A stretch of 64,000 bases of DNA, taken from contig NZ_CP020555.1 of the NCBI RefSeq assembly GCF_002080455.1, positions 3,712,001 through 3,776,000 on the forward strand. Reading direction: 5' to 3'. The notes under the pieces were generated by a model, which was not told the origin of the DNA, did not search any database, and saw only the letters and a program-made list of their open reading frames with translations. The position numbers were made by a program, and so were the translations under genes. Positions 33,186 through 40,834 of this stretch are shown here, piece after piece (within the stretch, counting starts at the first letter, position 1; every line of letters starts with the position of its first letter). This DNA comes from Streptomyces sp. Sge12. Lineage in GTDB: Bacteria; Actinomycetota; Actinomycetes; Streptomycetales; Streptomycetaceae.

Positions 33186-34025
33186 GTGCAGAACCCGTAC
33201 CAGGAGCCGGACCGGCCCGGCGACCTCTACCGGCCGCCGCCGTTCCATCCGCAGCAGCAACCGGGCGGCGCCGGGGGCAGGAAGAGCCGGAAGAAGATCG
33301 TGGCCGGGCTCTGCGCCCTGACCGCCCTGGCGGTCGCCGCTGCCGCGACCGGGGTCGTGCTCGGCGTCCGCGAGAACCGGGCGCGCGAGCGCGCCATCCC
33401 GCCGGCGTCCGCGGCGGACCCGACGAAGCCGCAGGTCGCGGGCTGGAAAACCGTGGTCAACCCCGAGCACGGCACCGCCTTCGACGTTCCGCCGCAGTGG
33501 GAGGTCCTCGAACCCACGGTCTTCAGCGGCTACACGGACGACAAGGACCCGGACAAGGTCCTCATCGGGCACACGGCTCCCGCCTTCTACAAGTCCAAGT
33601 GGTGCAGCATCGACGCGGACGGCGACGGCCAGTTCTCGGACGTCCGGCTCGCCAACACGGGCACCAAGGGCGCGGCCGGCGCCAAGACCGCCGAGGAGAT
33701 CGCCGAGAAGGAGGCACCGACCTGGGTCTACGCCGCCTACACCCAGCCGGACAAGAGCGTGGTCAAGACGGACAAGCCGGTCGCGTACACGACGAAGTCC
33801 GGGGTCCGGGGCAGCTACGTCAGAGCCCGCTCCAAGGGCGCCGCCCGGACCGACCACTGCGCGGGCGACGGCCAGGCGGTCGTCTTCGGCTTCAAGAACT
33901 CACGGGGCGACTTCGTCTCCTGGGACTTCTACGGCCGCACGGGCGTCCCCGGAGCCGTCGAGGACGCCCTGATCATGCGCGTCCTGAGCACGGTCCGCCT
34001 GGCCGGCACCCCCAAGGAACGCTGA
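33186..34025 (+). CDS. Hypothetical membrane-anchored protein
   Basis: 279 residues from a GTG at 33186. The ribosome site GGAGGG overlaps the stop region of the preceding gene 11 bases away, so the two form an operon. Layout: a Pro/Gln-rich cytoplasmic start (residues 1-33), a basic RKSRKK, one helix (about 37-60, ALTALAVAAAATGVVLG), and an extracellular domain (WKTVVNPEHGTAFDVPPQWEVL) with two Cys (SKWCSID and DHCAGDG) that may form a disulfide. The family is not recognised. It shares with its neighbour the kinase-like N-terminal style of Streptomyces membrane proteins. Confidence 0.8.
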   Translation: MQNPYQEPDRPGDLYRPPPFHPQQQPGGAGGRKSRKKIVAGLCALTALAVAAAATGVVLGVRENRARERAIPPASAADPTKPQVAGWKTVVNPEHGTAFDVPPQWEVLEPTVFSGYTDDKDPDKVLIGHTAPAFYKSKWCSIDADGDGQFSDVRLANTGTKGAAGAKTAEEIAEKEAPTWVYAAYTQPDKSVVKTDKPVAYTTKSGVRGSYVRARSKGAARTDHCAGDGQAVVFGFKNSRGDFVSWDFYGRTGVPGAVEDALIMRVLSTVRLAGTPKER

Positions 34026-34045
34026 CCCGCCCACGGAAATAGCAA

Positions 34046-34080
34046 AAGCCCCAGGTCACGGCGAGTGAGTCCTGGGGCTT
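34046..34080. terminator. Bidirectional terminator of tRNA-Thr and the gene ending at 34025
   Basis: AAGCCCCAGG (34046-34055) pairs with CCTGGGGCTT (34071-34080). On the minus strand the stem is followed by TTGCTATTTCC, extending the T-run, which suits termination of the tRNA. Confidence 0.85.
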
Positions 34081-34087
34081 CCACAGA

Positions 34088-34160
34088 GCCGCCTTCGGGA
34101 TTCGAACCCGAGACCTACGCATTACGAGTGCGTTGCTCTGGCCAACTGAGCTAAGGCGGC
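34088..34160 (-). tRNA. tRNA-Thr (anticodon CGT)
   Basis: Reading the minus strand from 34160 gives a 73-nt cloverleaf. The acceptor is GCCGCCT/AGGCGGC and the D arm GCTC...GAGC. The anticodon arm ACGCA-CTCGTAA-TGCGT places CGT at 34-36. The T arm is TCGGG-TTCGAAT-CCCGA. CCA is not encoded. A -10-like TAGACT lies at 34217-34222 on the minus strand, about 57 bases upstream. CGT reads ACG, a common threonine codon in this GC-rich genome. Confidence 0.96.
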
Positions 34161-34329
34161 ACCGCTGGTCAGACAAGTGTTCCCTCGAAGAGGGGCGCTC
34201 ATCAGCAGCGGCGCCAAGTCTACAGGGTGTGGACGGGTGCCCCGAACCAGGTTTCGGGTGGGTGAGGCGCACGTCACATACCGGGGTGTTCACGTCATTT
34301 CGGCAGGCGCACGGCACAGGGTGGCGCGC

Positions 34330-35898
34330 TCAGCACTTCTTGTTCGCCTCCGGGGGCTTGCCCTCCAGGAGGTAGCGGTTGATCGCGGTGTCGATGCAGT
34401 CGCTGCCGCGGCCGTACGCCGTGTGGCCGTCGCCGTCGTAGGTGAGGAGGGTGCCCGAGTCGAGCTGGCCGGCCAAGGCCTGGGCCCACTTGTACGGGGT
34501 GGCCGGGTCGCGGGTGGTGCCCACCACCACGATCGGCGAGGCGCCCTTCGCGGTCAGCTCCCTCGCCTTGCCCGTGGCCTTCACGGGCCAGTAGGTGCAG
34601 TTCAGCGAGGCCCAGGCCAGGCCCGCGCCGAAGACCGGGGAGGCCTTCTGGAAGGAGGGCAGGGCGGAGTCGACCGCCTCCGGGCCGGTGAAGGCCGGGG
34701 GCTGGTCGATGCAGTTGACGGCGGCGTTCGCGAACATCAGGTTGGCGTACTTGCCGTCCGCCTCGCGCTCGTAGTAGCTGTCGGCCAGGCTCAGCAGGCC
34801 CGAGCCGTCACCGTTCATCGCCGAGGAGAGCGCCTCGCGCAGCTGCGGCCAGGCGCTCTCGTCGTACAGCGCCGCGATCACCCCGGTCGTCGCCAGGGAC
34901 TCGCCCAGCGGCCGCTTGGGATCGCCGCTCGGAACGGGCTGCGCGTCGACCTTGCGGAAGAACTCCTTCAGGCGCGCTGCCACCGCGTCCGGGTCGCCCT
35001 TGCCGAGCGGGCAGTCGGCCTGCTTCGCGCAGTCCTTGGCGAAGGACGTGAAGGCCGTCTCGAAGCCCTCGGTCTGGTCCCGGTTCAGTTCGAGCGCAGG
35101 ACGGGCGGGGTCCATCGCCCCGTCCAGGACCAGCCGGCCGACCCGGTCCGGGAAGAGGTCCGCGTACGTCGCCCCGAGGAGGGTGCCGTACGAGGCCCCG
35201 ACGTAGTTGAGCTTCTCGTCGCCGAGCACCGCACGCAGCAGGTCCATGTCCCGGGCGGCTTCGACGGTCGAGACGTGCGGCAGGACCCGCTGCGCGTTCT
35301 TCTCGCAGCCGGCCGCGAACTCCTTGAACGCCGCCACCAGCTCGGCCCGCTCGGCCGCGTCGTCCGGCGTCTGGTCCACCTGCGTGTACTTGTCCATGGC
35401 CGGGCCGTCCAGGCACTCGACGGGATTGCTGCGTTCCACCCCGCGCGGGTCGAAGGACACCATGTCGTACTGGGCCCGGACCGCCGCGGGATAGCCGATG
35501 CCCGCGTACGCCTGGAGGTAGCCGATGCCCGAGCCGCCCGGGCCGCCCGGGTTGACCAGCAGCGAGCCGAGACGCTTGCCGGGACCGGTGGCCTTGCGCC
35601 GCGCCACGGCGATGTCGACGTCCTGGCCCGAGCCGGGGTTCGCGTAGTCCAGCGGGGCTTTCATGGTGGAGCACTCGAAGCCGGGGACACCGCACTCGCG
35701 CCAGGTCAGCTTCTGCGCGTAGTACGGGCGCAGCGCGGCCGCGGTCGGGGACGGTTGCGCCGACGGCGGGGCGGACTCCGGCGCGGAGGACGCGGCGGCC
35801 CGGGGTTCCCCCGACCCGCCCGAGGTGCACCCGGAGAGCAGCAGCCCGGTGGCTGCGATCACGGTCCCGGTGGTACGCAGCAGGCGATGGGTGTCCAT
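34330..35898 (-). CDS. Secreted alpha/beta-hydrolase lipoprotein (SlpD/E-type tripeptidyl aminopeptidase family)
   Basis: 522 residues. A lipoprotein signal ends at LLLSGCTS (Cys about 24), followed by a Ser/Pro-rich linker. The alpha/beta-hydrolase core has the nucleophile Ser in GASYG, Asp in RDPATPY and His in GDGHTAYG, with oxyanion region NPGGPGGSG. This is the Streptomyces mycelium-associated protease family (SlpD, SlpE), which trims peptides from N-termini. Genes holB, tmk and topA follow in the S. coelicolor order. The ATG is at 35898. Six or more Cys outside the lipobox suggest disulfides. Confidence 0.88.
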   Translation of the reverse strand: MDTHRLLRTTGTVIAATGLLLSGCTSGGSGEPRAAASSAPESAPPSAQPSPTAAALRPYYAQKLTWRECGVPGFECSTMKAPLDYANPGSGQDVDIAVARRKATGPGKRLGSLLVNPGGPGGSGIGYLQAYAGIGYPAAVRAQYDMVSFDPRGVERSNPVECLDGPAMDKYTQVDQTPDDAAERAELVAAFKEFAAGCEKNAQRVLPHVSTVEAARDMDLLRAVLGDEKLNYVGASYGTLLGATYADLFPDRVGRLVLDGAMDPARPALELNRDQTEGFETAFTSFAKDCAKQADCPLGKGDPDAVAARLKEFFRKVDAQPVPSGDPKRPLGESLATTGVIAALYDESAWPQLREALSSAMNGDGSGLLSLADSYYEREADGKYANLMFANAAVNCIDQPPAFTGPEAVDSALPSFQKASPVFGAGLAWASLNCTYWPVKATGKARELTAKGASPIVVVGTTRDPATPYKWAQALAGQLDSGTLLTYDGDGHTAYGRGSDCIDTAINRYLLEGKPPEANKKC

Positions 35899-36103
35899 CT
35901 ACGGAGCCTACGTCCTGCCGATGGAGGTGAGCGGGCCCGCCGGGACCGGACGGCTGCGCGCCTTCCGTGGCCCGCACCGGGCAGGGCCCGGACCGGGCGC
36001 CACCGGGCCCGGACGGCGGTCCGCCCGTACGGGTGAACCGTCAACCGGGTGTGGACCGCCGACCTGCCGGTCAGCCCCCGCACGGCCTGCGATCAGCGCT
36101 CGA

Positions 36104-37315
36104 TCAGCCCGCGCGCAGCGACATCGTCATCGCCTCGACGGCCAGGAGCGGGGCGACATTGCGGTCGAGGGCGTCCCGGCAGGCGATGATCGCCTCGATC
36201 CGGCGCAGGGTCCGCTCGGGACCTGAGGCGCGGGCGACGCGGTCCAGGTCGGGCCGTATCTCCTCATTGGCGATGGCCACGGACGAGCCGAGCTGCAGCG
36301 CCAGCACGTCCCGGTAGAAGCCGGTGAGATCGGTCAGCGCCAGGTCGAGGGTGTCGCGCTGGGTGCGGGTGCGGCGGCGCTTCTGCCGGTCCTCCAGCTC
36401 CTTCATCACGCCCGCCGTACCGCGCGGCATCCGGCTGCCGGCACCCGCGCCGGCGCCGAGCGCGGCGCGCAGCTCCTCGGTCTCCTTGGTGTCGACCTCC
36501 TCCGCGACCTGCTTGGCGTCCTCGGCGGCGGCGTCGACCAGCTCCTGCGCGGCCTTGAGGCAGCCGCCCACGTCGTCGACGCGCAGCGGGAGCTTCAGCA
36601 CGGCGGCCCGGCGGGTACGGGCGGACTCGTCGGTGGCGAGCCGGCGGGCCCGGTCGATGTGCCCCTGGGTCGCCCGGGCCACGGCCGCGGCGACGGCGGG
36701 CTCGATGCCGTCGCGCCGGACCAGCAGATCGGCGACGGCGTCGACGCTCGGGGTGCGCAGGCTCAGGTGCCGGCAGCGGGAGCGGATGGTGGGCAGCACG
36801 TCCTCCAGCGAGGGCGCGCACAGCAGCCACACCGTCCGCGGAGCGGGTTCCTCCACGGCCTTGAGGATCACGTTGCCGGCGCCCTCGGTGAGCCGGTCGG
36901 CGTCCTCCAGGACGATGACCTGCCAGCGGCCGACGGCCGGGGACAGCTGGGCCCGGCGGACCAGGTCGCGGGTCTCCTTCACGCCGATGGACAGCAGGTC
37001 GGTGCGGACGATCTGCACGTCGGCGTGCGTACCGATGACGGTGGTGTGGCAGCCGTCGCAGAACCCGCAGCCCGGCTCACCGCCGAGGGCGCGGTCGGGG
37101 CTGGTGCACTGCAGGGCGGCCGCGAAGGCCCGGGCGGCGGTGGACCGCCCGGCTCCGGGCGGTCCGGTGAACAGCCAGGCGTGGGTCATCTTGGAGGCGG
37201 GGGGCGGCGCGGTCCCGTCCGTGATGGCCGTGACCAGTGCGTCGGCGTCGCGGGCGGCGGCGGCCAGCTGCTTCTGGACCCGCTCCTGTCCCACCAGGTC
37301 GTCCCATACGGGCAT
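36104..37315 (-). CDS. holB: DNA polymerase III subunit delta'
   Basis: 403 residues of the clamp-loader AAA+ family. It has the P-loop GPPGAGRSTAA near residue 55 and the four-Cys zinc module ending CGFCDGCHT. The sensor region is VILEDADRLTEGAGNVILKAVEEP, with the arginine-finger motif IRSRCRHL. An actinobacterial Ala/Glu-rich linker follows, before the C-terminal collar domain. The ATG at 37315 (MPVWDDLVGQERVQ) is the usual start; an in-frame GTG four codons earlier is possible. It follows tmk, whose frameshifted tail ends 16 bases before this start. Confidence 0.94.
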   Translation of the reverse strand: MPVWDDLVGQERVQKQLAAAARDADALVTAITDGTAPPPASKMTHAWLFTGPPGAGRSTAARAFAAALQCTSPDRALGGEPGCGFCDGCHTTVIGTHADVQIVRTDLLSIGVKETRDLVRRAQLSPAVGRWQVIVLEDADRLTEGAGNVILKAVEEPAPRTVWLLCAPSLEDVLPTIRSRCRHLSLRTPSVDAVADLLVRRDGIEPAVAAAVARATQGHIDRARRLATDESARTRRAAVLKLPLRVDDVGGCLKAAQELVDAAAEDAKQVAEEVDTKETEELRAALGAGAGAGSRMPRGTAGVMKELEDRQKRRRTRTQRDTLDLALTDLTGFYRDVLALQLGSSVAIANEEIRPDLDRVARASGPERTLRRIEAIIACRDALDRNVAPLLAVEAMTMSLRAG

Positions 37316-37330
37316 CCCGCCCACCACCTT

Positions 37331-40300
37331 TCACTCTCCGTGCACCCATTGTGGCGGGCGGCACTGACAATCCGTCCCGCTCGGCTCAGCGGCGGCGGCG
37401 CGGTGCGCGTTCGCCCTCGTCGCCGTCCTCGTCGTCCCGGTGGCGGCCCAGCAGTTCGTCCGCGAGCGTCGGCAGATCGTCCAGCGGGGTCTCCTCGGCC
37501 CAGTCCGGGCGTGCCCGGCGCGGCCGGCCCTCGTCATCGACGACGGGCAGTTCCCGGGTCCGGTCGTTGCCGGAGTCGCGGAAGATGCCCGACGGCACCC
37601 GGTCGGCCGGGTTCTCCTCGGGGCGCTGGGCCGTCGGCCGGGTGGCGGAGCGGTGCCCGCCCCCACCGGCCCGCGGGGCCTGCGGGGTCCGGGGGGGCCT
37701 GCGGCGCGTCCGGGCGTACGGGGGGGCAGTACCGCCGTCTCGTCCGTCGCGCGGACCGGCGGCAGCACCGCGGTCTCCTCGGCGGACGCCGGGTCGATCT
37801 TCGGCACCGGGACGGTCTGGGTGACGTCGTCCGGCTGGACGACCCGCTTGACCGGCGGCGCGGCCATCGGGGTCTCCACCGTCACCGCGTCGTCCGGGTG
37901 CGGTTCCGCGTCCGGCTCCGGCTTCTTGGTCATGCCGACCTTGGGCGCGGACGCCGGTGCGGGGGCAGGCGCAGGGGCGGGGGACGGGGACTGAGCCGGT
38001 GCAGGGGCCGCCTGGGGCGCAGGCGCGGGCGCCGCAGCCGCGGCCTCGGCAGCCGCAGCCGCCGCGACGGCCGCCGCCTTCGCCGCCGCCTCGGCCTCCA
38101 CCAGCCGGCGTGCCTCCTCGGCCTTCAGCAGGGCCTCCTCGGCCCTGCGCTGCTTCTCCAGCCGCCGCTCCTCGGCCTCGGCCCGCAGCCGGGCCTCCTC
38201 CTCGGCCTGCCGGCGCAGCCGCTCGGCCTCCGCCGCGCGCGCCTTCTCCTCGGCCTCCGCGCGCAGCCGCTCGGCCTCGGCCCGGGCCCGGGCCTCCTCC
38301 TCGGCGCGCAGCCGCTCCTCCTGCGCCCTGCGGGCGGCCTCCGCCTCGGCCTTGATCCGCGCTTCCTCGGCCTCGCGCGCCTTGCGGGCCTCTTCCTCGG
38401 CGCGCAGCCGCTCTTCCTCCGCCTTGCGCGCGGCCTCTTCCTCGGCCCTGCGCCGGGCCTCCTCCTCGGCGAGGCGCCGCGCCTCCGCCTGGGCGGCCAC
38501 TTCGGCCTCCGAGAGCGGCAGCATCCGGTCCAACCGGTGCCGTACGACCGTGGTCACCGAATCCGGGTCCTGCCCCGCGTCGACCACGAGGTAGCGGCCG
38601 GGGTCGGACGCGGCGAGGGTCAGGAACCCGGACCGCACCCGCTGGTGGAACTCCGCCGGCTCCGACTCCAGCCGGTCCGGCGCCTCCGTGAACCGCTCGC
38701 GCGCCGCCTCCGGCGATACGTCGAGCAGCACGGTCAGGTTCGGGACGAGCCCGTCGGTCGCCCAGCGCGAGATCCGGGCGATCTCGGTGGGGGACAGGTC
38801 GCGGCCCGCGCCCTGGTAGGCCACCGAGGAGTCGATGTAGCGGTCCGAGATGACGACCGCGCCGCGCTCGAGGGCCGGGCGCACCACGGTGTCCACGTGC
38901 TCCGCGCGGTCGGCGGCGTACAGCAGGGCCTCGGCACGGTTCGAGAGACCGGCGGAGGAGATGTCGAGCAGGATCGAACGGAGCCGCTTGCCGACGGGGG
39001 TCGCCCCGGGCTCCCGGGTCACCACGACCTCGTGGCCCTTGCCCCGTATCCAGGAGGCCAGCGCCTCGACCTGGGTGGACTTGCCGGCCCCGTCGCCGCC
39101 CTCCAGGGCGATGAAGAAGCCGGTGGCGGACGCCGCCTGGACGGGCTCGCCGCCGCGCAGCGCCTCGCGCAGATCGCGCCGCAGGGGTACGCCCCGGCGG
39201 TCGTCGGCCTTGGTGAGCACCACCACGGCGACGGGCAGCAGCAGGGCGCCGACCAGCATCAGCGTGAAGGCGGCGCCGCCGTGCGCGAAGACGATCTCGG
39301 CGCCGGTCAGCCGGTGCGGGCCGATCGCCGCGGCCAGGACGGGGGCGACGACGGCGCCGAGCGCCACGGCCACCCGGACGGCCGCCTGGAGGTGCTCGGT
39401 GACCCGGGCCCGGCGGAACTCCTCGGTCTCCTGGTCCAGCAGGGTGTGGCCGGTGTTGGCCGCGACGCCCGCGGCGAGGCCGGCGAGCAGCGACAGGAAC
39501 AGCACGGTCGCCATGTCGGGGACGAGCCCGGTCAGCAGCAGCGCGAGCCCGGTCACCGCTATGGCGAGGGCCAGCAGCCGGCGCCGGGACAGGGCGGGCA
39601 GCACCTTGCCGGCCTGGGTGGCGCGGATGCCGGCGGCGGTGCCGCCGACGAGCGCGAGGACGAACAGGGCGAAGGCGGCCGGGCCGCCACCCAGGTCGAG
39701 GGCGTGCAGTACGGAGACGGCGACGGCGCTGGACACCGCTCCGGCGACCGCGGCGCAGCTCACGACCAGCAGCGGGACGGCGCCCGTACGGCCCTTGTCG
39801 GGCCGGTCGCCCGCCTTGGGGGCGCGCAGGCCCTCCAGCGGGGAACGCGGACGCGGGGTCGCCCCGCCGGGCAGCACCAGGGGCAGCAGCAGCGAGACGG
39901 AGGCGGCGAACAGGCCGGAGGCCACGTACGAGCCGAGCGCGGCCTGGTTCGCGGCGAACCAGTCGATGCCGAGGCCGAGCGCCTTGCCGACCAGGGTCGC
40001 GGCGAGCAGCAGGGCCGCGGCGAGGGGCAGCGCCGCGAAGGCGGTGCGCAGGGTCAGCCGGCGCAGCGCGTCCAGGTGGTCCGGGAGCGGCCGTACGGTG
40101 GCCCCCTCCGGCGGCGGCGCGGGCAGCAGGGCGGGCGCCGCGCTCTCCTTGGCCAGGGTCCACAGCCGCTCGGCGGCGCCGGAGACGAACACGGTGGCCA
40201 GCAGGGCGGTGAGCGCCTGGGCCGGGATCCAGTCGAGCCACAGCGGGGCGACGACGAAGAGCGCGAGGCGGACCCCGTCGGCCCCGATCATGGTCCAGCG

Positions 40301-40660
40301 GCGGTCCAGCTTGCCGCCCGCGCCCAACAGCCCGGCCAGCGGGCCGAGGAGGACCGCGCCGAAGAGGAGGGTGGCGAGGATGCGGACCCCGAAGACGGCG
40401 GCGACGGCGAGGGCCGCGCCGCGGTACCCGCCGCCGAAGGCCCCTTCCGAGGCGGCGGCCTGAAGGGCCAGCAGCACCAGCACCAGGAGGGTCAGGGCAT
40501 CGCCGATGCCGCTCACCAACTGGGCGCTCCACAGCCGTCGCAGCCTGGGAGTGCGCAGCAGTGCGCGCACCGCACGCTCGCGGGAATCCGCGGCTAGGGC
40601 TTCGTCGTAGGTGGGGTTCGCCGGGGCGGTAACGACCGCCGGCTGCTCGGCTCGCGTCAT
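37331..40660 (-). CDS. tmk: Membrane (MFS-like)/thymidylate kinase fusion, tail frameshifted
   Basis: About 1,100 residues. Residues 1-500 are a multi-helix MFS-like membrane domain. Residues 515-715 are dTMP kinase (P-loop EGGDGAGKST, DRYIDSSVAYQG, lid RERFTEAP), making dTDP. Residues 718-875 are a long Glu/Ala/Arg coiled coil, then a Pro-rich region. Near 37691-37726 the minus strand has two C7 runs. After the first, the frame turns into Arg/Pro-rich sequence to a stop at 37331. The family-like tail (LPVVDDEGRPRRARPDW, TPLDDLPTLADELLG) continues in another frame to a TGA at 37386. One base removed from each C7, or one added, would restore it. The kinase is intact either way. Confidence 0.88.
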   Translation of the reverse strand: MTRAEQPAVVTAPANPTYDEALAADSRERAVRALLRTPRLRRLWSAQLVSGIGDALTLLVLVLLALQAAASEGAFGGGYRGAALAVAAVFGVRILATLLFGAVLLGPLAGLLGAGGKLDRRWTMIGADGVRLALFVVAPLWLDWIPAQALTALLATVFVSGAAERLWTLAKESAAPALLPAPPPEGATVRPLPDHLDALRRLTLRTAFAALPLAAALLLAATLVGKALGLGIDWFAANQAALGSYVASGLFAASVSLLLPLVLPGGATPRPRSPLEGLRAPKAGDRPDKGRTGAVPLLVVSCAAVAGAVSSAVAVSVLHALDLGGGPAAFALFVLALVGGTAAGIRATQAGKVLPALSRRRLLALAIAVTGLALLLTGLVPDMATVLFLSLLAGLAAGVAANTGHTLLDQETEEFRRARVTEHLQAAVRVAVALGAVVAPVLAAAIGPHRLTGAEIVFAHGGAAFTLMLVGALLLPVAVVVLTKADDRRGVPLRRDLREALRGGEPVQAASATGFFIALEGGDGAGKSTQVEALASWIRGKGHEVVVTREPGATPVGKRLRSILLDISSAGLSNRAEALLYAADRAEHVDTVVRPALERGAVVISDRYIDSSVAYQGAGRDLSPTEIARISRWATDGLVPNLTVLLDVSPEAARERFTEAPDRLESEPAEFHQRVRSGFLTLAASDPGRYLVVDAGQDPDSVTTVVRHRLDRMLPLSEAEVAAQAEARRLAEEEARRRAEEEAARKAEEERLRAEEEARKAREAEEARIKAEAEAARRAQEERLRAEEEARARAEAERLRAEAEEKARAAEAERLRRQAEEEARLRAEAEERRLEKQRRAEEALLKAEEARRLVEAEAAAKAAAVAAAAAAEAAAAAPAPAPQAAPAPAQSPSPAPAPAPAPASAPKVGMTKKPEPDAEPHPDDAVTVETPMAAPPVKRVVQPDDVTQTVPVPKIDPASAEETAVLPPVRATDETAVLPPRTPGRAAGPPGPRRPRGPVGAGTAPPPGRRPSAPRRTRPTGCRRASSATPATTGPGNCPSSMTRAGRAGHARTGPRRPRWTICRRSRTNCWAATGTTRTATRANAHRAAAAEPSGTDCQCRPPQWVHGE

Positions 40661-40793
40661 CCGCCCAGCCTATCCGCTGCACTGTGCGGGTGCGGAAGCC
40701 TGTGGACGAGGCCGGGTGTGACCCAGGACCCACCTTTTTCCCGGGGGCGGCCGGCGCCGCTGCGGGACCCTGCCCCGGACCCCGGACCGCAAA

Positions 40794-40825
40794 CGCCGGC
40801 GGGGCCGGAAACAGCCCCGCCGGCG
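40794..40825 (-). terminator. Terminator of topA
   Basis: CGCCGGCGGGGC (40794-40805) and GCCCCGCCGGCG (40814-40825): a perfect 12-bp stem with an 8-base loop, 10 bases beyond the topA stop. Confidence 0.85.
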
Positions 40826-40834
40826 ACGGGTCGC

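Noticed and set aside
36659..40597. Large plus-strand frame (1,312 residues) opposite tmk
   Set aside because: Mirror of the Glu/Ala-rich coiled coil and membrane domain codons; no start signal and implausible composition.
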